Below, one piece after another: positions 53,132 to 59,270 of a stretch of DNA of 59,270 nucleotides (position 1 is its first letter; each line of letters opens with the position of its first letter). The notes beneath the pieces are model-generated. The model had not been told where the DNA came from and did no database searches. It saw nothing but the letters and a program-made list of their open reading frames with translations. The stretch is from the NCBI GenBank assembly GCA_026708005.1, contig JAPOVR010000084.1, positions 1-59,270 of the forward strand, given 5' to 3'. This stretch comes from Actinomycetes bacterium. GTDB taxonomy: Bacteria > Actinomycetota > Thermoleophilia > Gaiellales > Gaiellaceae. The position numbers were made by a program, and so were the translations under genes.

Positions 53132-53299
53132 GTGGCGCGCAGCAAACGCCGGTCGCTGGGAGTGCTGTTCGGGCCCCTTGCGGTGGGCTTCGCCGGTCTG
53201 GCCGCCTGGTCGGGGTCGGCCTCCCAGTGGGTCATCCTGGCGGCTGCAGCTGTGCTTGCGCTCTGGATGGCCGAGCTGGCGCTGCGGGCGCTGCGATGA
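53132..53299 (+). CDS. small two-helix membrane protein, unknown
   Basis: From GTG 53132 the ORF encodes 55 residues. A basic N-terminus (VARSKRR) precedes two hydrophobic segments, SLGVLFGPLAVGFAGLAAW and WVILAAAAVLALWMAELAL, joined by a short GSASQ turn. The positive N-terminus suggests both ends in the cytoplasm. The start is supported only by the TACACT box; a GTG at 53063 would add 23 residues of no evident character. It is not SecE, although tRNA-Trp is often next to secE. It lies between the divergent tRNA-Trp and the EF-G-like gene. Confidence 0.5.
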   Translation: MARSKRRSLGVLFGPLAVGFAGLAAWSGSASQWVILAAAAVLALWMAELALRALR

Positions 53300-53513
53300 G
53301 GGCCTCGCTCGCAACCTTCGGAATCGAACGCCGCCCGCGAGCCTCCGCTCGCGATGCGCCTCCGGCAGCTGCTGTGCAGCGCAGCCGGTGTGAGCTGTAA
53401 GCACGGATGCCTGAACCTCCTCGTGCGCCTGATCCTGGTCTGCCCGCCACCGGTGTGCCCGGGCCGCGTGCGCCTCGCCGCGCCGCGGGTTGGCCCTGCC
53501 GGCAGATGGGCGC

Positions 53514-53575
53514 TACACTCCTCGCTCCACAGCATCCACATCACAGTCTCCGCAATCTCCACAGGAGGACCGCTT
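53514..53575 (+). promoter_or_regulatory. promoter and ribosome-binding site of the EF-G-like gene
   Basis: TACACT at 53514-53519 would start transcription near 53527, giving a leader of about 55 nt. The leader carries CAGGAGGA (about 53562-53569), a strong Shine-Dalgarno, before ATG 53581. This gene is therefore leadered. Confidence 0.5.
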
Positions 53576-53580
53576 CTTCG

Positions 53581-55620
53581 ATGCCTGCTGCTGATCCGAC
53601 CGCCATTCGCAACGTCGCTCTCGTTGGGCATCGCGGCGCGGGAAAGACAGCGCTGACCGAGGCGCTCTTGTTCGAGTCTGGCGTGACGAATCGCCTCGGG
53701 ACAATCGATGCGGGCAGCACCGTCTCGGACGGGGATGAGGACGAGCACAGCCGGCAGATGTCACTTACGGCGTCGATCTGCCATCTGAGCTGGCAGGGCG
53801 CAAAGCTCAACCTCATCGACACCCCAGGTGATGCAGGGTTCATTGCCGACTCGCTCGCTGCGCTGCGCGTTGTCGACGCTGCGCTCGTGCTGCTAAACGG
53901 CGTCGCTGGCGTCGAGGTGCACACGGGACGCCACTGGCGACGTTGCGCTGACCTCGGGCTGCCTCGCCTCATCTGTATCAGCATGCTCGATCGCGAGCGA
54001 GCCGACTTCGACGCTGCGGTTTCCGCGGCGCGGGAGCAGCTCTCACCTGCCTGCGTGCCGATCACGATTCCGATTGGGCAGGAGGCTGATCTGGGCGGCG
54101 TCATCGACCTCCTGCGCCAGCAGGCATACGCTGCTCCTGACGGCGAGCGCGAGGGCGACCCGACGGAGCTAGGCGCCGATGACGCTGATCGGGTAGCCGC
54201 TGCGCGCGAACAGCTCGTCGAGGCAATCGTGGAGACGGACGAGGAGCTGATGGAGCGGTACCTCGAGGGCGAGGAGATCGGCGAGGACGAGCTGCTCGCG
54301 GCGCTTCGCGGCGCCGTCGGGGCCGGGGAGATCTTCCCCGTGGTCTGCGGGGCAGCAACGCAGAACATCGGCACGCGCGCCGTCCTCGACCTGATTGCCG
54401 CTGCGAGCCCGTCGCCGGCCGACCGTCCCCCGGCCGTCGAGACCGATGGCCCGGCTGCCTTCATCTTCAAGACCGTTGCCGATGCGTTCGCCGGCCGCAT
54501 CAGCGTGTTCCGCGTCTTCGCCGGGGAGCTGGCAGGCGACACGACGCTCATCAACGGGCGCTCCGGCGCGAAGGAGCGTCTCGGCCAGCTGCTCGTGCTC
54601 CAAGGGAGGGACCCAGAGCAGGTCGATGCGCTCGGCCAGGGTGATATCGGCGCCGTTTCCAAGCTGAAGGACACGACGACCGGTGATCTGCTGCTCGCTC
54701 CAGGCGAGACCGCCTCAGTCGAGCCTATCGCCTTTCCGGAGCCGGTCATGAGCTTCGCGGTTGTGCCGCGCTCGAAGGGTGACGAGGAGAAGGTCACGGG
54801 CTCCCTTCGACGGCTGGCCGAGGAGGACCCAACGCTCGTGATCCGGCGTGATGAGCAGACGGGCGAGCAGCTGCTGGCAGGCATGAGCCAGGTCCATGTC
54901 GAGGTCGCGGTTGGCCGGCTCAAGCGGCGCTTCGGCGTCGAGGTCGACCTCCATCAGCCGCGGGTTCCCTACCTGGAGACGATTCGCAAGGAGGCGCGCG
55001 CCCGTGCCCGCTACAAGAAGCAGACGGGTGGACGCGGGCAGTTCGGCGACTGCGAGATCGTGATCGAGCCCAGGGATGGCTTCGAGGGCTACGAGTTCCT
55101 CGACGAGATCGTTGGCGGGGTGATACCTCAGGGCTTCCGGCCTGCGGTCGACAAGGGCATCCAGGAGGCGATGCGCTCAGGCGGGCTTGCGGGGTCGCCG
55201 GTTAAAGGCGTGCGCGTCAGGCTGGTCGACGGTCAGCATCACAGCGTCGACTCGTCTGAGATGGCGTTCAAGATCGCCGGCTCGTTGGCCTGGAAGGATG
55301 CCTATGCGAAGGCAAACCCCGCCCTGCTCGAGCCGATCATGTGGCTTGCGGTCACCGTTCCCGACGACGCCGTCGGCGGCGTGAACGGCGATCTGAACTC
55401 TCGGCGAGGCCGGCTGCTCGGAATGGAGCCGGCGGGGGGTACGACGAGCATCCAGGCTGAGGTCCCGCTCGCCGAGCTCTTGACCTACTCACAGTCGCTC
55501 ACCTCCCTGACCGGTGGCCGGGGCGACTACACGATGACCTTTCTCAGGTACGAGGAGGTTCCCGCCCACGAGGCGCAGAAGGTGATTGCCCAGTCCAGGC
55601 AGGAGGAGCAGGGGGAGTAG
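53581..55620 (+). CDS. EF-G-like translation GTPase (FusA2 type)
   Basis: 679 residues with the EF-G domain order: G domain, domain II (FKTVADAFAGRISVFRVFAGEL), domains III-IV (GMSQVHVEVAVGRLKRRFGVEVDLHQPRVPYLETI, TGGRGQFGDCEIVIEP) and domain V (GRGDYTMTFLRYEEVP), shown by parts. G1 is GHRGAGKTAL near residue 16 and G3 DTPGDAG near 80. The switch I element DWMxQEQERGITI of true EF-G is missing, and the G4 NKxD reads SMLD (residues 134-137). These features fit the EF-G2/FusA2 paralogues of actinobacteria, whose role is unclear, and not the main elongation factor. GTP specificity may be altered. Confidence 0.82.
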   Translation: MPAADPTAIRNVALVGHRGAGKTALTEALLFESGVTNRLGTIDAGSTVSDGDEDEHSRQMSLTASICHLSWQGAKLNLIDTPGDAGFIADSLAALRVVDAALVLLNGVAGVEVHTGRHWRRCADLGLPRLICISMLDRERADFDAAVSAAREQLSPACVPITIPIGQEADLGGVIDLLRQQAYAAPDGEREGDPTELGADDADRVAAAREQLVEAIVETDEELMERYLEGEEIGEDELLAALRGAVGAGEIFPVVCGAATQNIGTRAVLDLIAAASPSPADRPPAVETDGPAAFIFKTVADAFAGRISVFRVFAGELAGDTTLINGRSGAKERLGQLLVLQGRDPEQVDALGQGDIGAVSKLKDTTTGDLLLAPGETASVEPIAFPEPVMSFAVVPRSKGDEEKVTGSLRRLAEEDPTLVIRRDEQTGEQLLAGMSQVHVEVAVGRLKRRFGVEVDLHQPRVPYLETIRKEARARARYKKQTGGRGQFGDCEIVIEPRDGFEGYEFLDEIVGGVIPQGFRPAVDKGIQEAMRSGGLAGSPVKGVRVRLVDGQHHSVDSSEMAFKIAGSLAWKDAYAKANPALLEPIMWLAVTVPDDAVGGVNGDLNSRRGRLLGMEPAGGTTSIQAEVPLAELLTYSQSLTSLTGGRGDYTMTFLRYEEVPAHEAQKVIAQSRQEEQGE

Positions 55621-55680
55621 CACTTCCGGGGTGTGAAGCTCCGACTGCCTGCGCAAATGGGGAATCGGGAGGAACTCGAC

Positions 55681-56332
55681 ATGGCACGCGTCAGCAGCGT
55701 CAAGGCGGTCAGCAAGTGCGTCGTCTGTCGCCGGACGCTGCTTCTCGGCGAGCGGACAACTCGCTTCTTGACCGACAACAGCGACTGGGTGAGCGTCTGT
55801 GTCCTCTGCCGCAGGGCTGCGAGCGAGCGCGGGTGGGTGAAGGCGAGCACGAGAGACGCTGTGGCTGTCTCCGAGCACCGCCAGCACCTGCCGCGCGCGC
55901 CGAAGCTCGGTAGCGCACCCTGACACCACGAGCCGGTTGATGTCGAGGCGAGCCAGGCCGGCACCAAGCCGCGTGCCCTCGCGGCCGCGGCGGCACTGTT
56001 CAACGAGAGCACCTTGCGACGCACGGTGGCCGGCATCGCCAAGAACCTCGGCCTGGCCCCGAGTGAGCCACATCCGCCTCCCAGGACCGCGTCCCGAGGT
56101 CGTGATCACGATCGCGTGGGACCTCTCGTGGTACCGGTACCGCGCCGCCTTCGACTTCACCTAGCCGATCCGGCTGGCCAAGGGCGGCTACGAGCGCGAG
56201 AGTCTCGGCGTGAAGCTCAAAGCGTGGAACGCCTCGCTCGGTGAGGAGATGTTCATCAGCGTGCTGCCAGGCGGCTCGGATTTCCCGGCCGATCAGACGG
56301 CGCCCAACGAGCGCGCGCCGGCCGGCAGCTGA
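55681..56332 (+). pseudogene. zinc-ribbon protein gene, broken by two stops and a frameshift
   Basis: The N-terminal part MARVSSVKAVSKCVVCRRTL and the following SVCVLCRRAASERGWV hold two CxxC pairs, a zinc ribbon. A TGA (55921-55923) interrupts the frame, which then continues with KPRALAAAAALFNESTLRRTVAGIAKNLGLAP. A +1 shift near the C-run at 56057-56060 leads to VSHIRLPGPRPEVVITIAWDLSWYRYRAAFDFT, then a TAG (56162-56164, probably CAG originally), then PIRLAKGGYERESLGVKLKAWNASLGEEMFISVLPGG to TGA 56332. The restored protein would have about 215 residues. I do not know the family's function. Confidence 0.7.
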
Positions 56333-56395
56333 CTGAGCCGGGAGAGGGCAGACCCGGGCGGGCCGGCAACGCCGGGCGCTACGATGGCGCTCGGC

Positions 56396-56725
56396 GTGGC
56401 TGAGATCGGCCTCAATCGGAAGCTTGTGGTGTTCGTCCCGCCCGAGGCGCTCGACGATGTGCGCGATGCGCTCTTCGTCGCAGGCGCAGGCCGCATCGGC
56501 GACTACACGCGCTGCAGCTGGTACGCGGAGGGAACGGGCACCTTTCTCGGCGGCGACACGACATCGCCGGTGGTTGGGCGGGCGGGCGTCGAAGAGCGGG
56601 TGCCGGAGATCCGACTCGAGATGATCTATCCGGCAGCCGCGCACCCTGCGGTGATCGCGGCGCTGCGGAAGGCCCATCCGTACGAGGAGCCGGCCTTCGA
56701 CATCTACGCACTGGTCGATCCGTGA
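56396..56725 (+). CDS. NIF3/YqfO-type domain protein
   Basis: The 109 residues resemble the PII/CutA-like insert domain of NIF3 proteins (YqfO): KLVVFVPPEALDDVRDALFVAGAGRIGDYTRCSWYAEGTGTF, then GRAGVEERVPEIRLEMIYP and the HPYEEPAFDIYAL ending, by parts. The metal-binding NIF3 halves themselves are absent, so this is a stand-alone domain. A TACGAT box 10 nt upstream favours GTG 56396 over ATG 56384. It overlaps the next gene as GTGA and may act with it. Confidence 0.72.
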   Translation: MAEIGLNRKLVVFVPPEALDDVRDALFVAGAGRIGDYTRCSWYAEGTGTFLGGDTTSPVVGRAGVEERVPEIRLEMIYPAAAHPAVIAALRKAHPYEEPAFDIYALVDP

Positions 56726-57150
56726 CCGCCAGGCTCTCCACGGATGGCGGCGCGCGCGGGAACCCGGGGCCAGCTGCGTGTGGCTACGTGCTCGAGGCGT
56801 CTGACGGCACGATCCTCGCTGCGAGCGGGCGTGCGATCGGTGTCGCGACGAACAACGTGGCCGAGTACCAGGCGCTGATCGACGGGCTCGAGCGGGCGCT
56901 CGAGCTCGGTCTCGAGGACGTCGAGGTCGTTTCCGACTCCCAGCTGCTCGTGCGGCAGATGACGGGCGAGTACCGCGTCAAGAACCCGGCGCTCATTGAT
57001 CTCTGGCTCCAAGCTCGGCGCCTCGCCGGCGAGATCGGCGCCGTGCGCTACGTGGCCGTTCCCCGGGAGCAGAACGAGCTCGCCGACCGGCTTGTGAACG
57101 AGGCGCTCGACGCCGAGCAGGCAGCCGCCGCCGGCGACCCCCGCTCGTAG
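56722..57150 (+). CDS. rnhA: ribonuclease HI-like protein
   Basis: 142 residues with the RNase H fold: STDGGARGNPGPAACGYVLE (first catalytic Asp), TNNVAEYQALIDGLERAL (Glu), VVSDSQLLVRQMTGEYRVKN (Asp) and VPREQNELADRLVNEALD (last Asp), given by parts. The reverse-transcriptase-like RNase HI of actinobacteria is often fused to a phosphatase domain; here it stands alone. It overlaps the NIF3-like gene by 4 nt. Confidence 0.88.
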   Translation: MTARLSTDGGARGNPGPAACGYVLEASDGTILAASGRAIGVATNNVAEYQALIDGLERALELGLEDVEVVSDSQLLVRQMTGEYRVKNPALIDLWLQARRLAGEIGAVRYVAVPREQNELADRLVNEALDAEQAAAAGDPRS

Positions 57151-57232
57151 GTGCCGGTTCGGCCGGTCCATGTCGCGGCGCGTTCCGAGGTCGCGGGGTG
57201 CAGAGCGCGGCAGAACCGGCTCGGCAGCGGTC

Positions 57233-57238
57233 TATACT
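57233..57238 (+). promoter_or_regulatory. -10 box of tRNA-Gly
   Basis: TATACT, 9 nt before the tRNA 5' end at 57248. Confidence 0.55.
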
Positions 57239-57247
57239 GAGCTGAAC

Positions 57248-57321
57248 GCGGATGTAGCTCAGTTGGCTAGAGCGTCTGCTTGCCATGCAGAAGGTCGTGG
57301 GTTCGAGCCCCATCATCCGCT
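57248..57321 (+). tRNA. trnG: tRNA-Gly (GCC anticodon)
   Basis: Cloverleaf of 74 nt. Acceptor GCGGATG pairs with CATCCGC; discriminator T, as usual for glycine; D stem GCTC/GAGC; anticodon stem TCTGC/GCAGA with loop TTGCCAT, anticodon GCC; T arm GTGGG/CCCAT with TTCGAGC. CCA is not encoded. Confidence 0.95.
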
Positions 57322-57549
57322 TCGCGCGAGGTTGGATCCCACGTGCGTCGAGCAGCGACTGTCTGGTACCTGTCGCTCGGTGAGTACGCGCTTCGAGAGC
57401 TCTCGGGAGTTGGTGTGTTCTAGGCAGTCCAGGAGGGGCTTAATCCGGGCGTGTGAATTCCGTGGCTGTTGGGCCGCTTGGTCATCGAGAGAAAGCGCGC
57501 GGCCGCGGCGGGCCCAACGAATGGCTAAGAGGCTCGGAAGGGAGTATCG

Positions 57550-58119
57550 ATGAGGACTGTGCAGATCAGCCAGGAGGAGATGGAGGAGCAGCGGGTTGCG
57601 CGCTTCGAAGAGCTCGTCACGTGGGATGTCCAACGCAGCCCTGACGTGCCGCTCGACGTGCTGGATCTCCTGTACGCGCGGGAGCTGTGTATGGCGGTTG
57701 CGCCGGCGGGGCTGACGGGCCCGTTTGCGAACACGGCGCCGATTAAGGACGCCGACTTCTCGATGACTTGGGCGAAGTGCCCGCCCGGGCAGGGCCCGGG
57801 GCTCCACTCGCATGACCAGACGACCGAGACGTTCACGTGCATCCGGGGGCGATTCCGCATCTACTGGGGCGGTGACGGCGAGCACGAGGTGGTGCTCGAC
57901 GAGCTCGATACGTGCTCGGTCCCGCCGGGTGTCATTCGTGGGTTCCAGAACGTGGGCGAGACGGACGGAATCCTGCAGGTGCTGATCACAGGAGGCGTCA
58001 GCGACATGGACGACATCACGATGGTGCCTGAGTACCGGGAGCGCATCCGCTCGTTCGGTGAGGCCGCGCTCGCGGGGATCGAGAGCACGGGGCTTCGCTT
58101 CGACGCGGGCATGGAGTAA
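57550..58119 (+). CDS. cupin-domain protein
   Basis: 189 residues. The cupin core holds metal-site motif 1 (GPGLHSHDQTTETFTCIRGRFRIYWG, with His-x-His and Glu) and motif 2 (CSVPPGVIRGFQNVGETDGILQVLI). In motif 2 the usual His of PxxxxHxxxN is replaced by Arg in PPGVIRGFQN, so metal binding may be weak. A GAAGGGAG ribosome-binding site precedes ATG 57550. The substrate is unknown. It is a single-gene unit after tRNA-Gly. Confidence 0.75.
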   Translation: MRTVQISQEEMEEQRVARFEELVTWDVQRSPDVPLDVLDLLYARELCMAVAPAGLTGPFANTAPIKDADFSMTWAKCPPGQGPGLHSHDQTTETFTCIRGRFRIYWGGDGEHEVVLDELDTCSVPPGVIRGFQNVGETDGILQVLITGGVSDMDDITMVPEYRERIRSFGEAALAGIESTGLRFDAGME

Positions 58120-58120
58120 G

Positions 58121-58137
58121 GGGCCGATCCCCGGCCC
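58121..58137 (+). terminator. hairpin after the cupin gene
   Basis: GGGCCG (58121-58126) pairs with CGGCCC (58132-58137) across a 5-nt loop, starting right after the TAA stop. No T-tract follows. Confidence 0.35.
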
Positions 58138-58391
58138 GAGCCCGGGTTCGGAGACCCCAGCGCCGGCCGGACGGAGCCTCGTGCTGGCCGCGAAGCCGGG
58201 TCTCCCGTAGTGCGCATCTCGGGCAGATCAACGAGCAGACGCCGAAGGACGAGCCGGCGGGTCCTGGTGGCTCAGGTAGGACCGCTGCCTCTGCTCACCA
58301 CGGGGCAACCGCAGGGGTTGCTCCTCCGGCTGTTTGTGTGTCCAGGTCCCAGCGGGCGGCGGCTGTGGGGCGGTGTGGCTGCGGCTGCGCA

Positions 58392-58528
58392 GAGTTGGCA
58401 CAGGTTGGTGGCGCTCTTGCGACAGATCGCGCGGAAGCTGCGCGTCTTGCTGGGCTACCCTCCCCCGGGTGGTGGGTGGGAGGCGGGCTGTAGGTAGGCA
58501 CGGCGACTGGCCGACGCCACGGCGGCGG
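58392..58528 (+). repeat. dispersed intergenic repeat, copy C
   Basis: Closest relative of copy A (4899-5034); from CAGATCGC at 58423 to GACGCCAC at 58520 only a handful of positions differ. Preceded at 58303-58320 by the GGGCAACCGC...GGGTTG mini-hairpin also seen before copy B. Core palindrome around CCCGGG at 58464-58469. Confidence 0.75.
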
Positions 58529-58977
58529 GCAGGCGGCAAGGCGGCATGCCTCGCGGCTCCGGATCGAGTCGCGCCCCAGCCGCCGGGCGGCGGGCGGTGG
58601 CTGGGCGGATTCGCCTCGCCGCCTCGCACGGGGCTCCCACAAGGATTGCACGAGAGGAAACCGGTCGGCTCGACACTCCAACCCCCAGCGACCGTGCGGC
58701 TCGCCTTTCAGCTACCAGTCACCAGTCGCCGGACGGGCCAGAACCACCCGGACTGTATAGCCCTTCTTCCACCTCGGCCGTCTCTCCCTCCCTCCCGCCA
58801 GGGACACCAGATCGGCGTCACGTGCCCCAGCTGCCGCCGCGGTTGGTGCCTACCGGCCACGGGGCGTACGATCGAGGAAGACATCTCGCTCTGAATCTGT
58901 CAACGCGTTCTCCGCCGTTGCTGTCGTCTTGTTCAGCGGCGGGTTCGTTGCCACCGTACTTCGCGCCCGCCCTCTCT

Positions 58978-59270
58978 TTAAGCCCGCTCTCTTGAGGCCC
59001 CGTTCTCCTCGACTCGATCAATCGTGACGTAGTTCGAGTGGAACGTCGAATTCCCGCCCATGTCCGCGGCCTCGTCGGGCGTCGTGGCGTTTGCGTTTGC
59101 ACCCCACCTCACCATGTAGCTCGCGATGAGCCCCGGCTGCACGCGATCAGAGAGGCGCGCGACGAGCTGCACCTCGCCGCGCTTGTTCCATGCCCGCACC
59201 GGGTCGCCGTCGTCGATGCCGGCCGCGGCAGGACGAGCACACCCGGCAACCCTCCTGACGGCCCGGCGTT
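58978..59270 (-). CDS. molybdopterin oxidoreductase, C-terminal end (partial)
   Basis: Open from the right window edge to TAA 58978-58980. The 97 residues contain DDGDPVRAWNKRGEVQLVARLSD and RVQPGLIASYMVRW, then NATTPDEAADMGGNSTFHSNYVTIDRV (by parts). This is the molybdopterin-dinucleotide-binding barrel that ends enzymes of the DMSO reductase family (formate dehydrogenase, nitrate reductase and related). The catalytic domains are outside the window, so the substrate is unknown. Confidence 0.75.
   Translation of the reverse strand, partial: RRAVRRVAGCARPAAAGIDDGDPVRAWNKRGEVQLVARLSDRVQPGLIASYMVRWGANANATTPDEAADMGGNSTFHSNYVTIDRVEENGASRERA

Larger units (their letters stand above)
58120..58977. 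other. gene-free 858-bp region
   Basis: No confident gene. It contains repeat copy C (58392-58528). Near its right part a short open frame ends at 58894 with GVTCPSCRRGW and GRTIEEDISL, which looks like the end of a small zinc-ribbon protein, but no start or conserved body is visible. Confidence 0.5.

Noticed and set aside
53063-53299. secE downstream of tRNA-Trp
   Set aside because: The product lacks the SecE pattern (amphipathic helix followed by one TM with a conserved WPT/R segment), and nusG and rplK do not follow.

Overview
The window comes from a high-GC, densely packed bacterial chromosome. Gene content and order (scpAB, aroA-cmk-plsC-der-gpsA, priA-def-fmt, rib genes, recG-rsmD-coaD, yceD-rpmF-plsX-acpP-rnc-smc-ftsY-ffh-rpsP-khpA-rimM-trmD-lepB-rplS-rnhB-yraN-comM-dprA) are those of a Gram-positive, most likely actinobacterial lineage. 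A deep branch such as Thermoleophilia (Gaiellales/Solirubrobacterales) is my best guess, from style and not from a database search. GTGA and ATGA stop/start overlaps are common. Many transcription units start with a TANNNT -10 box only 6-11 nt before the start codon, which implies leaderless mRNAs.

Layout. 1-2016: decayed tailed-phage head module (protease, connector, portal). 2259-4438: scpA-scpB and an rRNA pseudouridine synthase. 4439-5251: gene-free, with a dispersed repeat. 5252-13833: trpS (minus), then class II DAHP synthase, prephenate dehydrogenase, aroA, cmk, plsC, der, gpsA (aromatic amino acids, CMP kinase, phospholipid and ribosome assembly). 13867-15400: frameshifted DUF3352 lipoprotein gene. 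15414-21175: metK, DtxR-like regulator (minus), priA, def, fmt and a stub of rsmB. 21202-25465: rpe and the complete riboflavin set ribD-ribE-ribBA-ribH. 25548-31676: rpmB (minus), recG, rsmD, coaD, a SepIVA-like coiled-coil gene, yceD, rpmF, plsX. 31677-32596: gene-free, second repeat copy. 32597-42585: acpP, rnc, smc, the two SRP-family GTPases and the rpsP-to-yraN translation cluster. 43024-46284: tenA, then comM and dprA as pseudogenes. 46510-49358: two-subunit 2-oxoacid:ferredoxin oxidoreductase. 49413-52941: PLP enzyme, superoxide dismutase, principal-type sigma factor and tRNA-Trp, all minus. 53132-58119: small membrane protein, EF-G-like GTPase, broken zinc-ribbon gene, NIF3-like domain protein, RNase HI-like gene, tRNA-Gly, cupin. 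58120-58977: gene-free with the third repeat copy. 58978-59270: 3' end of a molybdopterin oxidoreductase gene (minus).

Main story. The housekeeping genes are essentially all intact, whereas frameshifts, premature stops and truncations cluster in dispensable genes: phage genes, DUF3352, rsmB, comM, dprA and the zinc-ribbon gene. In dprA the lesions include a perfect 22-bp tandem duplication, which base-calling noise would not readily produce. rnc looks as if it lost its start codon by one deleted G in a GTGA overlap with acpP. The other notable item is an intergenic repeat family, three copies in the same orientation, each inside a long gene-free stretch.
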